Positions 46,215 to 55,993 of a stretch of 64,000 bases of DNA are shown here, one piece after another. Source of the DNA: Paucihalobacter ruber (GTDB lineage Bacteria; Bacteroidota; Bacteroidia; Flavobacteriales; Flavobacteriaceae); assembly GCF_006494535.1 (NCBI RefSeq), contig NZ_VHIQ01000006.1:248001-312000 (forward strand), given 5' to 3'. The notes below the pieces were generated by a model that saw nothing but the letters and a program-made list of their open reading frames with translations, did not search any database and was not told where the DNA came from. The translations under genes were made by a program, and so were the position numbers. Each line of letters starts with the position of its first letter. The first letter of the stretch is position 1.

Positions 46215-46293
46215 TGAATTGTGACTTTTTAAAATAAATGCTTCTTAATTAGTAGACATTCACTAACTTTAGATGATTTTAAATTTTCCAATC

Positions 46294-47124
46294 ATGTCAA
46301 TTAAAAGATATATCATTTTATCGGCTTTTGTGCTGCTGTATTTTTCATGTGCTACCAATCCATTCACAGGTAAAAAAACGATGGCTTTAGTTTCTAACGA
46401 TAGCTTATTTCCATCTTCATTTCAGCAGTATAGTTCATTTTTATCTCAAAATAAAGTAGTAACAGGTACTAAAGATTCAGAAATGATCAAGCGTGTTGGC
46501 CAGCGCATAGCTATTGCAGCAGAACGCTGGTTAGATGCCAATGGTTACCAGGGTTATTTAAAAGATTATAAATGGGAATACAATTTGGTGGATGATAAAA
46601 CCGTAAACGCCTGGTGTATGCCCGGCGGAAAGATTGTGTTTTACACCGGTATTTTACCCATTGCTCAAAACGAAACCGGTGTTGCCATCATTATGGGGCA
46701 TGAAGTAGCGCACGCTTTGGCTAATCACGGTCAACAGCGCATGAGTGCCGGCATGTTACAACAAGCTGGTGCTATTGGTTTAAATGTTGCCCTTCAGAAT
46801 GATGAAAATTTATCGCTTTGGAATCAAGCTTATGGTATTACTACATCAGTTGGTGGTATGTTGCCTTTTAGTAGATCACATGAATCTGAAGCCGACCGTA
46901 TTGGTTTAATTTTATCAGCACTGGCAGGATATAATCCTGATGAAGGTGCCGAGTTGTGGAAACGTATGGCATCTGCTAGTGGTGGCCAAGCACCACCAGA
47001 GTTTTTAAGCACACACCCTGCCAATGACACTCGAATTAAAGAATTGCAACAATTAGCACCGAAGGCTAAAGAAGAAGCAGCCAAATTTGGTATTACTACA
47101 TTTAGACCATTGTCGCCATTGTAA
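46294..47124 (+). CDS. M48 family metallopeptidase, lipoprotein
   Basis: I chose the ATG at 46294 (MSIKRYIILSAF), which places the lipobox YFSC properly; the upstream ATG at 46273 would lengthen the signal. The 276-residue protein has TNPFTGKKTMALVSND after the lipid Cys, the zinc motif HEVAHALANHG (HExxH) near residue 136, and HESEADRIGLILSALAGY near 198 with the third ligand Glu. This is the BepA/LoiP-like M48 group that checks outer-membrane protein assembly. Periplasmic side of the outer membrane is likely. Followed by a terminator close to the next ATG. Confidence 0.9.
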   Translation: MSIKRYIILSAFVLLYFSCATNPFTGKKTMALVSNDSLFPSSFQQYSSFLSQNKVVTGTKDSEMIKRVGQRIAIAAERWLDANGYQGYLKDYKWEYNLVDDKTVNAWCMPGGKIVFYTGILPIAQNETGVAIIMGHEVAHALANHGQQRMSAGMLQQAGAIGLNVALQNDENLSLWNQAYGITTSVGGMLPFSRSHESEADRIGLILSALAGYNPDEGAELWKRMASASGGQAPPEFLSTHPANDTRIKELQQLAPKAKEEAAKFGITTFRPLSPL

Positions 47125-47147
47125 ACAAATTTATTTAATTATCTTTC
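47119..47147 (+). promoter_or_regulatory. Candidate promoter for the UMF1-type transporter
   Basis: TTG (47119-47121), an 18-base spacer and TATCTTTC (47140-47147), one base off the consensus. It overlaps the last codons of the M48 gene. The inferred start of transcription lies inside the terminator hairpin that follows. Confidence 0.35.
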
Positions 47148-47149
47148 GG

Positions 47150-47178
47150 GCTGTTCACCAAAATGAGCAGCTTTTTTT
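47150..47178 (+). terminator. Terminator of the M48 gene, abutting the next start codon
   Basis: GCTGTTCA (47150-47157) pairs with TGAGCAGC (47164-47171, one G-U), followed by seven T. The ATG of the next gene begins at the base after the last T. Confidence 0.75.
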
Positions 47179-48528
47179 ATGTCGGATCTACCAAAAGGAA
47201 ATAAAAAATTACTGAATGCCTGGGCTTTTTACGACTGGGCTAATTCTGTGTATCCGTTAGTGATTTCATCGGCGGTATTCCCCATTTTTTATGGAGCACT
47301 TACCATTATTAAAGACGAAGAAACCGGCAAAATATTAAGTGATACTGTTGAATTTTTAGGCTACGAATTCAATAATGATAGTTTGATTAGTTATGTCACT
47401 GCCTTAAGTTTTTTGGTGATTTCGGTCATGTCGCCCGTACTCTCAGGAATTTCAGATTTTATAGGAAATAAAGAATCTTTTATGAAATTCTTTTGTTATC
47501 TCGGTGCAGTCTCTTGTATTGGTTTGTATTGGTTTTCACTAGAATATTTATGGTTTGGATTACTTTGTTATTTCTTTGGTTTGATTGGTTTTTGGGGTAG
47601 TTTGGTCTTTTATAATTCGTATTTACCAGATATTGCCTTTCCGGAGCAACAGGATAAAATTAGTGCAAAAGGATTTTCTTTAGGTTATATTGGTAGCGTT
47701 ATACTGTTGCTGCTCAATTTGGCAATGATTTTAAAATACGAGGCTTTCGGTTTTAAAGATGCCGGACAACCAACACGAATAGCCTTTGTATTAGTTGGTA
47801 TTTGGTGGATGGGTTTTGCACAATACACATTTAAGTATTTACCCACCGGAACACACGAAGGTCAGAAGGTGACGCGCTCATTGCTACTTTCAGGTCTTAA
47901 CGAATTAAGAAAAATATGGATAGTCATACAAGATGATATTGTTTTAAAAAAATACATCGCTGCGTTTTTTACCTATAGTATGGCCGTACAAACTATTATG
48001 ATTGCTGCTACTTATTTTGCTATTGAAGAATTAGATTGGGGAACACAGGATTCTACAACAGGTTTAATAATTAGTATTTTATTAATTCAACTTATTGCTG
48101 TTTTAGGAGCCAATTACACCGCCAAACTTTCTGAAAAAATTGGGAATATCAAAACCTTGATGATTGTAATATCAATGTGGATTGTGATTTGCGCTTTTGC
48201 TTATTTTGTAGTAACGCCAACACAATTCTACATTATTGCAGCTTGCGTTGGCGTAGTAATGGGTGGTATTCAGGCTTTATCGAGATCTACTTACAGTAAG
48301 TTAATACCTTTAGATACTGTTGATACAGCTTCCTATTTCAGCTTTTATGATGTAGCTGAAAAAATAGGGATTGTTATCGGTATGTTTATGTATGGTTTTA
48401 TAGCCCAGCTTACAGGTAGTATGCGTTATTCTATTTTGTTTTTAATCTCGTTTTTTATCATAGGTCTCATCATTTTAATGACTTTGCCTAAAAAAACACT
48501 CAATCCCGATTTTATTAATGGCAAATAA
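47179..48528 (+). CDS. MFS transporter, UMF1/Atg22-like
   Basis: A 449-residue inner-membrane protein with about 12 hydrophobic segments. WAFYDWANSVYPLVISSAVF near residue 11 is the signature of the UMF1/Atg22 group, and the conserved GGIQALSRSTYSKLIP is near 362. In yeast Atg22 exports amino acids from the vacuole; bacterial substrates are unknown. The start codon directly follows a terminator T tract, so little or no ribosome-binding leader exists. Downstream the head-GIN protein is convergent, with a 14-base gap. Confidence 0.9.
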   Translation: MSDLPKGNKKLLNAWAFYDWANSVYPLVISSAVFPIFYGALTIIKDEETGKILSDTVEFLGYEFNNDSLISYVTALSFLVISVMSPVLSGISDFIGNKESFMKFFCYLGAVSCIGLYWFSLEYLWFGLLCYFFGLIGFWGSLVFYNSYLPDIAFPEQQDKISAKGFSLGYIGSVILLLLNLAMILKYEAFGFKDAGQPTRIAFVLVGIWWMGFAQYTFKYLPTGTHEGQKVTRSLLLSGLNELRKIWIVIQDDIVLKKYIAAFFTYSMAVQTIMIAATYFAIEELDWGTQDSTTGLIISILLIQLIAVLGANYTAKLSEKIGNIKTLMIVISMWIVICAFAYFVVTPTQFYIIAACVGVVMGGIQALSRSTYSKLIPLDTVDTASYFSFYDVAEKIGIVIGMFMYGFIAQLTGSMRYSILFLISFFIIGLIILMTLPKKTLNPDFINGK

Positions 48529-48542
48529 TCTTTCTTGGATTT

Positions 48543-49274
48543 TTAATTGGCTTTTTTAATAGAGCCTGAACCTGCCACATTGGTGTTTTCAGTTTTAGGG
48601 TTGCCTTTATATACAATATCTCCCGAACCGGCTACTTTTGCTTTGAGGTTATCCTGACAATTGATGCGAACATCACCCGAACCCGCAACCGAAGCCTCTA
48701 CATTGTTGGCAATTAATTCGTATGCATTCAATCGGCCTGAACCCGAAAGGTCTAATTTTAAATCTGTTGTGTTTCCCGATAGATTTAAATTACCCGAACC
48801 GGCTATTTTGGCAGTAGTCATTTTATTAGCCAAACTTAGGTTCATATCTCCAGATCCGGCTAATTGTACTGATAATTCATTAGAGGTGAGAATCTGCTCG
48901 TTCCATAATTTCCCAGAACCTGCCAGAGACACTTCAGAAATACCTTCAACAGGAATGGTTACAGTTATAGTATATTTTCGGCTTGGTCTTAAATTCATGC
49001 CATTTTCAGGCTTTATAATGAGTTGATTGTTTTTAACTTCGGTAATGATATGTTCGATTAAATTAGATTCGCCTTCTATTGTAATATTTCCTTCATTGCC
49101 TGAAACTAGGATAAAGTTAAAACTACCGGCGCATTTCACACCGTCATAATTAGATGTTGTTCTCGTTACGGTGGTCACTTCGCCGTTGCCCTTAATGGTG
49201 TTATTACCCCAAAATTGCGCATGCGAATTAATAGTTAACAAGAATAAAACTGATAAGAGAGCTATTTTTTTCAT
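48543..49274 (-). CDS. Head-GIN domain (DUF2807) protein
   Basis: I chose the ATG at 49274 (MKKIALLSVLFLLTINSHAQ), which gives a clean signal peptide; the longer frame from 49346 overlaps the upstream gene. The 243-residue protein has the head-GIN domain: FNFILVSGNEGNITIEGES, then five or more copies of an AGSG turn (SLAGSGKLW, QLAGSGDMNLS, KIAGSGNLNLS, SVAGSGDVRIN, KVAGSGDIVYK, NVAGSGSIKK), a right-handed beta-helix. Likely exported; function unknown, sometimes described as an adhesin-like shape. Last gene of the ECF sigma operon. Confidence 0.88.
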   Translation of the reverse strand: MKKIALLSVLFLLTINSHAQFWGNNTIKGNGEVTTVTRTTSNYDGVKCAGSFNFILVSGNEGNITIEGESNLIEHIITEVKNNQLIIKPENGMNLRPSRKYTITVTIPVEGISEVSLAGSGKLWNEQILTSNELSVQLAGSGDMNLSLANKMTTAKIAGSGNLNLSGNTTDLKLDLSGSGRLNAYELIANNVEASVAGSGDVRINCQDNLKAKVAGSGDIVYKGNPKTENTNVAGSGSIKKAN

Positions 49275-49302
49275 AATATATTGTTTTATAGTTTGATTGA
49301 TT

Positions 49303-50382
49303 TTATTTGAAGGTAACACTACCATAATCAGAATTGATGATAACACTATTACTAGAATTACTATTGTTCACAAATCCTTCGTAATACTTCTGAGTACTTT
49401 TAATATTTTGTTTTAAAATCTCAAAACTTGAAGGATGCTTTAATGAAGCGTACTCCAAATCTATTTTGAATAAAAATTCAGCTTCGTTGTGCAGGCCAAT
49501 GGTAATTCCAACGTAGTCGGAGTCTATTTTAACGCGTTCAATAAACTTGCCTAATTCATCAATCTTAATCGAACCATAATCAGCATCGGCATCAAGGCTT
49601 TTGTAAATATTGCCAAATCTGATAGTAAGATAATCGCTTTCACCTTTAATATGATTGGCTTCATTAATGGTTAGCGAACCATAATCACAATTATAGGTGA
49701 CATCTTCTGCAATTTCAATAACCGATTTGGTATAATCGGCCTCTAAATGCAATGATTTTGTTTTAGCCACTGTAAAACTGCTGTAATCGGCATTGATTTT
49801 ACCGCTGTTAATGTATTCAAAGTAAGTATTATTGGTGTAATCGAATGATAATGAATTATTGGGTGCCAGTAATTCTTTAGTAGTGATTTTACCATAATCG
49901 CAATTAATAGTTGCAGTGCCTTCAAGTGTGTCTAAATTGATGCTGCCATAACTATTGTCTAGATTCACGCTATTGGTAATTGGTAGTTTAATAGTGTAGG
50001 TGATATCAATGTTTACATTGTTACTGTTACCCCAATTCCACCATTTTGAGGCGCTTCTTTTTTTAATGTTAGTGATGGCGCTTACCTGGCTTGCGGTACC
50101 GGAAAAATCAACACTAATATCGTCCAATCTTTCTTTTACCATGCCTAAGTCATTACCGTTGGTTTTAATGAGTACTTCAATAGTAATTTTATTACCGGTG
50201 TAAGTGGCTACGTTGATGCTGCCATAGCTGTTAACCACTTTTAAAAGCGCATCGCGGTTAACGCTGTACTCTTTTTTAATGGTTTTTTCTTCGGTGTGCT
50301 TGCCTTTCCATTGATTAGTTGAAAAGACGGTTAGGGTACTAATTAAAAAGATCAGTAAAAAATTATAACCTGTTGTTTTCAT
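49303..50382 (-). CDS. DUF4097-like beta-strand repeat protein
   Basis: A 359-residue exported protein (signal peptide to about residue 22). The mature part is built from repeated DYGSI or SYGSI turns (VVNSYGSINVATY, DNSYGSINLDTL, NCDYGKITTK, NCDYGSLTINE, DADYGSIKIDEL, NSDYGSVTF), a parallel beta-helix as in DUF4097 proteins. It shares architecture with the head-GIN neighbour. It overlaps the putative anti-sigma gene by 20 bases and precedes the GIN gene by 28, so all are one operon. Target of its beta-helix is unknown. Confidence 0.82.
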   Translation of the reverse strand: MKTTGYNFLLIFLISTLTVFSTNQWKGKHTEEKTIKKEYSVNRDALLKVVNSYGSINVATYTGNKITIEVLIKTNGNDLGMVKERLDDISVDFSGTASQVSAITNIKKRSASKWWNWGNSNNVNIDITYTIKLPITNSVNLDNSYGSINLDTLEGTATINCDYGKITTKELLAPNNSLSFDYTNNTYFEYINSGKINADYSSFTVAKTKSLHLEADYTKSVIEIAEDVTYNCDYGSLTINEANHIKGESDYLTIRFGNIYKSLDADADYGSIKIDELGKFIERVKIDSDYVGITIGLHNEAEFLFKIDLEYASLKHPSSFEILKQNIKSTQKYYEGFVNNSNSSNSVIINSDYGSVTFK

Positions 50383-50920
50383 ATGATTGATGTTTAAATT
50401 CTTTTATTGTTTCAATTTGTTCTAATACAGCCTGCAGTAATTCAATTCTGCTTTGAAAGTTACTGATCATAGCGTAAATTACTCGTTTATCGTTGTTGCT
50501 TTGTTTTAAATCGGTTTTTAAAGTTTCGTATTCTAATTCGAGCTTTTTTATTTCGTTTAAAGCATCGTTAATAATCGATTCGGTTTCGGGTGAGCGCTCT
50601 AAATCAATTTTTCTTAACTCAGTACTGATGGTTTGATAAAAGAAATTTTGAGTATTGGCCATTTCCTGAGATACATTGGCTAAATCCATTTCTTTTTCAG
50701 GTTTCAAGAGTATGGTGAACAAAGCAAAACCTAATATAAGTGCTGCGGCTATTGCTGTTATCGGTTTCAGGAACTTAAAATAACCTGTGCGTTTATTTTG
50801 CTGTTTTGAAGCATCTAATTTTTCAATAAATCGCATGGTGTGACCTTCGGCCGGTTGCGCCGAATTCAAGTCGTTTTGCAACCTCTTAAAAAGCGAAGTT
50901 ATGTTGTTCTCGTTTTTCAT
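50363..50920 (-). CDS. Single-pass membrane protein, putative anti-sigma factor
   Basis: I chose the ATG at 50920 (MKNENNITSLFKRLQNDLN), one base after the sigma-gene stop codon. The 185-residue protein has a soluble N-terminus (about 60 residues), one membrane helix (PITAIAAALILGFALFTILL) and a C-terminal coiled coil of about 110 residues on the other side. No zinc-finger His-x3-Cys-x2-Cys motif is visible. Position and topology suggest an anti-sigma factor for the ECF protein before it, but the family is not recognised from sequence. Confidence 0.7.
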   Translation of the reverse strand: MKNENNITSLFKRLQNDLNSAQPAEGHTMRFIEKLDASKQQNKRTGYFKFLKPITAIAAALILGFALFTILLKPEKEMDLANVSQEMANTQNFFYQTISTELRKIDLERSPETESIINDALNEIKKLELEYETLKTDLKQSNNDKRVIYAMISNFQSRIELLQAVLEQIETIKEFKHQSYENNRL

Positions 50921-50921
50921 A

Positions 50922-51470
50922 TTAAATGTGTACTGCAAGTTTTTTCTTTAAACTAGATTTGGCTCTTGACACCAGCGTTCGGCAATTGGCATAACTAATG
51001 TTTAATATATCGCACATTTCATCGTAATTATAACCTTCTATATAATGAAGATTCAATGCTAATTGATAATTGTCTTTTAACGTATCCATGGCTTGCGATA
51101 ATTGCTGAAATTTTACTTCCGAATAATCCTCCAAATTTTCAACACTACTTTCGTCCTCAATTTTATACAAGACCTGTTCCAGTTCAACTTCAATTTGTTG
51201 TTGTCTCAAAAAAGTGAGACTGTTATTTATTACAATTCGCTTTAGCCAGGCACCAAAAGTTTGATTGTCTTTTAAGTCATTAAGTTTTGAAAAAGCCGTA
51301 ATAAACGATTCCTGCATGATGTCTTCTGCGTCAAAAGTATTTTTCACTATTCTTAGCGAGGTATTGTACATGGCTTTACTGTAACTTTCGTAAACTTTTA
51401 TTTGTGCTGTGCGCTCACCGCGTTTACAAGCTGTTATTAACTGATTAATATTTGATTGATTGGTTGTCAA
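50922..51470 (-). CDS. ECF-type RNA polymerase sigma factor
   Basis: A 182-residue sigma-70 family protein with regions 2 and 4 only. Region 2 includes YSKAMYNTSLRIVKNTFDAE and DIMQESFITAFSKLNDLKDN (about residues 30-72), then FGAWLKRIVINNSLTFLR. Region 4 has LDTL-like MDTLKDNYQLALNLHYIEGY and the helix-turn-helix with MCDILNISYANCRTLVSRAK near 158. It directs RNA polymerase to its own regulon, likely envelope-related given the exported operon partners. First gene of a four-gene operon on the minus strand; a promoter recognised by it could not be identified. Confidence 0.92.
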   Translation of the reverse strand: MTTNQSNINQLITACKRGERTAQIKVYESYSKAMYNTSLRIVKNTFDAEDIMQESFITAFSKLNDLKDNQTFGAWLKRIVINNSLTFLRQQQIEVELEQVLYKIEDESSVENLEDYSEVKFQQLSQAMDTLKDNYQLALNLHYIEGYNYDEMCDILNISYANCRTLVSRAKSSLKKKLAVHI

Positions 51471-51700
51471 AAAAACAATTGCTTTGGTTTAAGGATGAAA
51501 TTACATCATAATTGTTACACTTCAATTGAATTTTTTTTAGCAATTTTATTTTGAAATGGCATAACAATTGAACTATTGCCATGAATTACTTGTTAACAAG
51601 ATGACTCATTTTACTCAAATACAACAATATAGTAAATGAGTAGAATTCAAATTAAATGATACTGTTACCGTTTGTGTGACAGAATGACCTTAAATACACT

Positions 51701-54151
51701 ATGGCAAAAACAAATTTTTTAAGTCTTGACAGTTTGTCATTACAAGATTTTGATGAAAATTCAGAATTAATTCCACTAATGACACCCGAAGACGAAGCAG
51801 AAATAAACAATGAAAAACTTCCCAGCGCACTACCAATCTTACCATTAAGAAATACGGTTTTATTTCCTGGTGTTGTAATTCCAATTACCGCCGGAAGGGA
51901 TAAATCTATTAAACTAATTAATGACGCTAATAACGGAAGCAAGGTAATTGGTGTCGTGGCTCAAAAAGATATTGCAGTTGAGGATCCGGGTGCAGCCGAC
52001 TTGTATAGAGTAGGTACCGTAGCACGTATTTTAAAAGTACTTAAAATGCCCGATGGTAACACAACCATTATTATTCAGGGTAAAAAGCGTTTTGAACTCG
52101 ATGAAATCATTTCTGAAAAACCCTATATCAGTGCCACGGTGAAAGAAGTCCCCGAAGCTAAGCCGGCTGTTGATAATCAGGAATTCTCGGCCATCATCGA
52201 CTCGATTAAAGATTTATCATTGCGAATTATTAAAGAGAGTCCGAATATCCCAACCGAAGCTACTTTTGCGATTAAAAACATAGAAAGCAATTCGTTTCTA
52301 GTGAATTTTGTTTCTTCTAACATGAATTTATTGGTGAAAGAAAAGCAAGAGTTGTTAGAGATAAACAACTTGCAAGAACGGGCATTGGCTACTTTAAAAT
52401 ACATGACTGTTGAATATCAAAAATTAGAGCTTAAAAACGATATTCAATCTAAAGTACAAAGCGATATCAATCAGCAGCAACGCGAATATTTCTTGCATCA
52501 ACAAATGAAAACCATTCAGGAAGAATTGGGTGGTATGAGTTACGATGAGGAAATTGAAGAAATGCAAGAGCGAGCCGATAAAAAGAAATGGTCTGATGAA
52601 GTAGGTGAGCACTTCAACAAGGAGTTGGCCAAATTGCAACGTATGAATCCGCAAGTAGCAGAGTATTCCATTCAGCGTAACTATCTGGATTTGTTTTTAG
52701 ATTTACCTTGGAACGACTTCAGTAAAGATAAATTCGATCTGAAGCGGGCACAACGTATTTTAGACCGTGATCATTACGGACTTGAAGACGTTAAAAAGCG
52801 CATTATTGAGTACCTGGCGGTGCTCAAACTTCGCAACGATATGAAATCGCCCATACTCTGTTTTTACGGTCCGCCTGGTGTTGGTAAAACTTCGTTAGGG
52901 AAGTCCATTGCCGAAGCTTTAGGTAGAGAATACGTGAGAATGTCGTTAGGTGGATTAAGAGACGAAGCCGAAATTAGAGGCCACCGTAAAACCTATATCG
53001 GTGCTATGCCTGGCCGTATTTTGCAAAATTTAAAAAAGGCGGGAACTTCAAATCCGGTATTTGTTTTAGATGAAATTGATAAGTTGTCTAGTTCTTACCA
53101 AGGTGATCCGTCTTCGGCTATGCTGGAAGTGTTAGATCCCGAGCAAAATAACGAGTTTTACGATAATTTTCTTGAAGTAGGGTATGACTTATCTAAAGTT
53201 ATGTTCATAGCTACAGCAAACAGCCTAAGCACCATTCAGCCTGCGTTGCGTGACCGAATGGAGATTATTAACGTTACAGGTTATACAATTGAAGAAAAAA
53301 CCGAAATCGCCAGACGACACTTATTGCCAAAACAACTAAAAGAACATGGCCTTACCACAAACCATTTAAAAATAGCCAAACCACAGTTAGAAAAGATTGT
53401 GGAAGGATATACCAGAGAATCAGGAGTTAGAAGTCTTGAAAAGCAAATTGCCAAAATGGTGAGACATGCCGCCAAGAACATTGCTATGGAAGAAAAGTAC
53501 AATCTTAAGGTTACCAACGAAGATATTGTTGAAGTACTAGGTTCTCCTAAATTGGAAAGAGATAAATACGAAAATAACGAAGTAGCCGGCGTGGTTACCG
53601 GTTTGGCATGGACCAGCGTTGGCGGCGATATTTTGTTTATAGAATCTATTTTATCAAAAGGTAAAGGAGATTTGAATATTACAGGAAATTTGGGCAAGGT
53701 CATGAAAGAATCGGCCACTATTGCCATGGAATACATTAAGGCCAATGCTGAAGATTTTGGCGTCAATTCTGATATTTTTGGTAAGTATAATGTACACATT
53801 CACGTACCTGAAGGTGCCACACCAAAAGACGGTCCTAGTGCCGGTATAACCATGCTCACCTCACTTATGTCTTTATTTACGCAACGCAAAGTTAAGAAGA
53901 GCTTGGCCATGACCGGCGAAATCACATTGCGAGGAAAAGTGTTACCTGTTGGTGGTATTAAAGAAAAAATTCTGGCTGCCAAACGGGCAAGAATTAAAGA
54001 GATTATTTTGTGTGAAGACAACAAACGCGATATCGCCGAGATTAAAGCCGAGTACTTAAAAGGACTTACATTTCATTATGTTAAGGAAATGAGCGAAGTT
54101 TTGGAAATTGCACTTACCAAACAAAAAGTAAAAAACGCAAAAATTCTATAA
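51701..54151 (+). CDS. lon: ATP-dependent protease Lon
   Basis: An 816-residue protein of usual length. The N-terminal substrate domain starts at [19 protein letters not shown] near residue 46, the coiled coil with [20 protein letters not shown] is near 258, Walker [10 protein letters not shown] is at residues 390-398, and the protease dyad is Ser713 in [10 protein letters not shown] with Lys756 in [13 protein letters not shown]. It degrades misfolded and regulatory proteins in the cytosol using ATP. Divergent from the sigma gene; the 230 bases between contain no heat-shock element I recognise. Confidence 0.97.
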   Translation: MAKTNFLSLDSLSLQDFDENSELIPLMTPEDEAEINNEKLPSALPILPLRNTVLFPGVVIPITAGRDKSIKLINDANNGSKVIGVVAQKDIAVEDPGAADLYRVGTVARILKVLKMPDGNTTIIIQGKKRFELDEIISEKPYISATVKEVPEAKPAVDNQEFSAIIDSIKDLSLRIIKESPNIPTEATFAIKNIESNSFLVNFVSSNMNLLVKEKQELLEINNLQERALATLKYMTVEYQKLELKNDIQSKVQSDINQQQREYFLHQQMKTIQEELGGMSYDEEIEEMQERADKKKWSDEVGEHFNKELAKLQRMNPQVAEYSIQRNYLDLFLDLPWNDFSKDKFDLKRAQRILDRDHYGLEDVKKRIIEYLAVLKLRNDMKSPILCFYGPPGVGKTSLGKSIAEALGREYVRMSLGGLRDEAEIRGHRKTYIGAMPGRILQNLKKAGTSNPVFVLDEIDKLSSSYQGDPSSAMLEVLDPEQNNEFYDNFLEVGYDLSKVMFIATANSLSTIQPALRDRMEIINVTGYTIEEKTEIARRHLLPKQLKEHGLTTNHLKIAKPQLEKIVEGYTRESGVRSLEKQIAKMVRHAAKNIAMEEKYNLKVTNEDIVEVLGSPKLERDKYENNEVAGVVTGLAWTSVGGDILFIESILSKGKGDLNITGNLGKVMKESATIAMEYIKANAEDFGVNSDIFGKYNVHIHVPEGATPKDGPSAGITMLTSLMSLFTQRKVKKSLAMTGEITLRGKVLPVGGIKEKILAAKRARIKEIILCEDNKRDIAEIKAEYLKGLTFHYVKEMSEVLEIALTKQKVKNAKIL

Positions 54152-54244
54152 TATCCAGGCAGCAGCAACATGAGTATGATTACAGGCTAAAAAATAAAAA
54201 TTGCTTAGTATCGTTTTAATTAAGATTTAGTTATTTTGCAGCCT

Positions 54245-55264
54245 ATGCGCAATCCTTTAATCTTGACGTTATTCTTTTGTTCGTGTGCTTTGGCATTGGC
54301 GCAGGTTGGAGGCGAGTCTACCTATCAATTTTTAAATTTAATATCATCACCACGGCAAGCTGCTCTTGGTGGAAAAACCATCACTAATTACGATTACGAC
54401 GTAACTGATGGCATTTACAATCCGGCGTCTATTAATGCCGAAATGGATAATCAATTGGCCTTAAATTACTCTAGTTATTTAGGTGGTATTAGTTATGGTA
54501 CGGCTGCTTATGCTTATACTTGGGACAGACGTTTGCAAACCTTTCATATAGGCGTCACCTATATCAATTACGGCAGTTTTGATGGTTACGACTTAAACGG
54601 CATTTCAACAGGATCTTTTAACGGCAGTGAAACGGCCTTATCTCTGGGATACGCTTATAATATTCCTTACACCGATTTTTATATTGGTGCCAATTTAAAA
54701 CTCATTACGTCTCAACTGGAAATTTATAATTCAATTGGTGGTGCCTTCGATTTTGGTGCACTTTATATCAACGAAAAATTAGATTTTAGAGCCGCACTTT
54801 CAGTAAGAAATGTAGGCGCTCAATTTAAAACTTATGCCGGATTGAACGAACCCTTGCCGTTGGAAGTTATTTTAGGTCTATCGCAAACCTTACAATATGT
54901 GCCAATACGATGGCATTTGACTTTCGAAAATTTACAACAATGGCCAATTGCACGCTCTAATCCAGCCAGAATTGAAACCGATTTAGACGGTAATCAAACT
55001 CCTGAAAAAATTGGATTTGTTGGAGAACTCATTAGGCATACCATTATTGGTGCTGAATTGTTTCCTGAAAAAGGATTTAATATTAGATTGGGCTACAGTT
55101 TTAGGCGTGCCGAAGAACTAAGAATTGAAGACCAACGAAATTTCTCGGGTTTGTCGTTTGGTGTAGGAATAAAAATGAATAAAATGAGATTTAGTTACAC
55201 CCATGCAAGATACACGGCAGCAGGAAATAGCAGCTTTTTCGGACTTCAAATTGATTTGAGATAA
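54245..55264 (+). CDS. porQ: Type IX secretion system protein PorQ
   Basis: I chose the ATG at 54245; an in-frame TTG at 54236 is less likely. The 339-residue protein has a signal peptide (ending ALALAQ), then VGGESTYQFLNLISSPRQAA and LGGKTITNYDYDVTDGIYNP, typical of PorQ, and a membrane-strand pattern ending FFGLQIDLR (PorV/FadL-like fold). PorQ is an outer-membrane part of T9SS needed in gliding and pathogenic Bacteroidota. A near -7 element (TTATTTTG) lies 7 bases before the ATG, so the mRNA may be leaderless. cmk overlaps its stop codon by one base. Confidence 0.9.
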   Translation: MRNPLILTLFFCSCALALAQVGGESTYQFLNLISSPRQAALGGKTITNYDYDVTDGIYNPASINAEMDNQLALNYSSYLGGISYGTAAYAYTWDRRLQTFHIGVTYINYGSFDGYDLNGISTGSFNGSETALSLGYAYNIPYTDFYIGANLKLITSQLEIYNSIGGAFDFGALYINEKLDFRAALSVRNVGAQFKTYAGLNEPLPLEVILGLSQTLQYVPIRWHLTFENLQQWPIARSNPARIETDLDGNQTPEKIGFVGELIRHTIIGAELFPEKGFNIRLGYSFRRAEELRIEDQRNFSGLSFGVGIKMNKMRFSYTHARYTAAGNSSFFGLQIDLR

Positions 55265-55962
55265 TGAATAAAAAAATCATCATAGCTATAGACGGTTTTT
55301 CTTCAACCGGAAAAAGTACGGTAGCCAAACAATTGGCGGCAGCCCTGCGTTATATTTATGTAGACAGTGGTGCAATGTACCGCGCAGTAACCTTTTATGC
55401 CTTGGAAAATGACCTTATTGGAGTTGATTTTTTTTATAAAGATCAACTAATAAAACATTTAGAACGCATTCGCATATCCTTTAAATTTAATGCAGAACTA
55501 GGTTTTGCAGAGGTTTACTTAAATGGTCAAAATATTGAAAATGAAATAAGAACACTTCGCGTATCGAATTTTGTGAGTAAAATTGCCGAAATTTCTGAAG
55601 TTCGAAAAAAGTTAGTTGAGCAACAACAGGAAATGGGAAAAGAAAAAGGTATTGTAATGGATGGCCGCGATATTGGCACCGTTGTTTTTCCTGAGGCAGA
55701 GTTAAAAATATTTATGACGGCCTCTGCCGAAACTCGTGCCAAACGAAGGCTAGAAGAGTTGCAAAACAAAGGTCAGGAAGTAAATTATCAAGAGGTTTTA
55801 AAGAATATTGAAGAACGTGATTTTATAGATACCAACCGCGACGATTCTCCTTTAGCTCAAGCCGAAGATGCAGTGTTATTTGACAATTCAAATTTAAGCA
55901 GAGAAGAACAATTCAATCTACTTTTAGCTATTTGTAAAAAAGCCATTCAAAAGGCATTGTAA
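55264..55962 (+). CDS. cmk: Cytidylate kinase
   Basis: A 232-residue enzyme. The P-loop GFSSTGKSTVAKQLA is near residue 11, YVDSGAMYRAVTFYA near 30, and MDGRDIGTVVFPEAELKIFM near 135, which together identify CMP/dCMP kinase. The ATG overlaps the porQ stop codon (TAATG), and the porQ-cmk pairing suggests co-transcription of T9SS and nucleotide genes for no obvious functional reason. Confidence 0.95.
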   Translation: MNKKIIIAIDGFSSTGKSTVAKQLAAALRYIYVDSGAMYRAVTFYALENDLIGVDFFYKDQLIKHLERIRISFKFNAELGFAEVYLNGQNIENEIRTLRVSNFVSKIAEISEVRKKLVEQQQEMGKEKGIVMDGRDIGTVVFPEAELKIFMTASAETRAKRRLEELQNKGQEVNYQEVLKNIEERDFIDTNRDDSPLAQAEDAVLFDNSNLSREEQFNLLLAICKKAIQKAL

Positions 55963-55993
55963 AAAAGTCAACCATTTGGCTGCCTATTAACTG

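Noticed and set aside
48661-49026. 121-residue plus-strand open frame
   Set aside because: Antisense to the AGSG repeats of the head-GIN gene; repeated PEPA strings mirror those repeats.
53281-53799. 172-residue minus-strand open frame
   Set aside because: Antisense to the clear Lon protease gene; no motif, no promoter, typical shadow composition rich in Leu, Ser and Pro.
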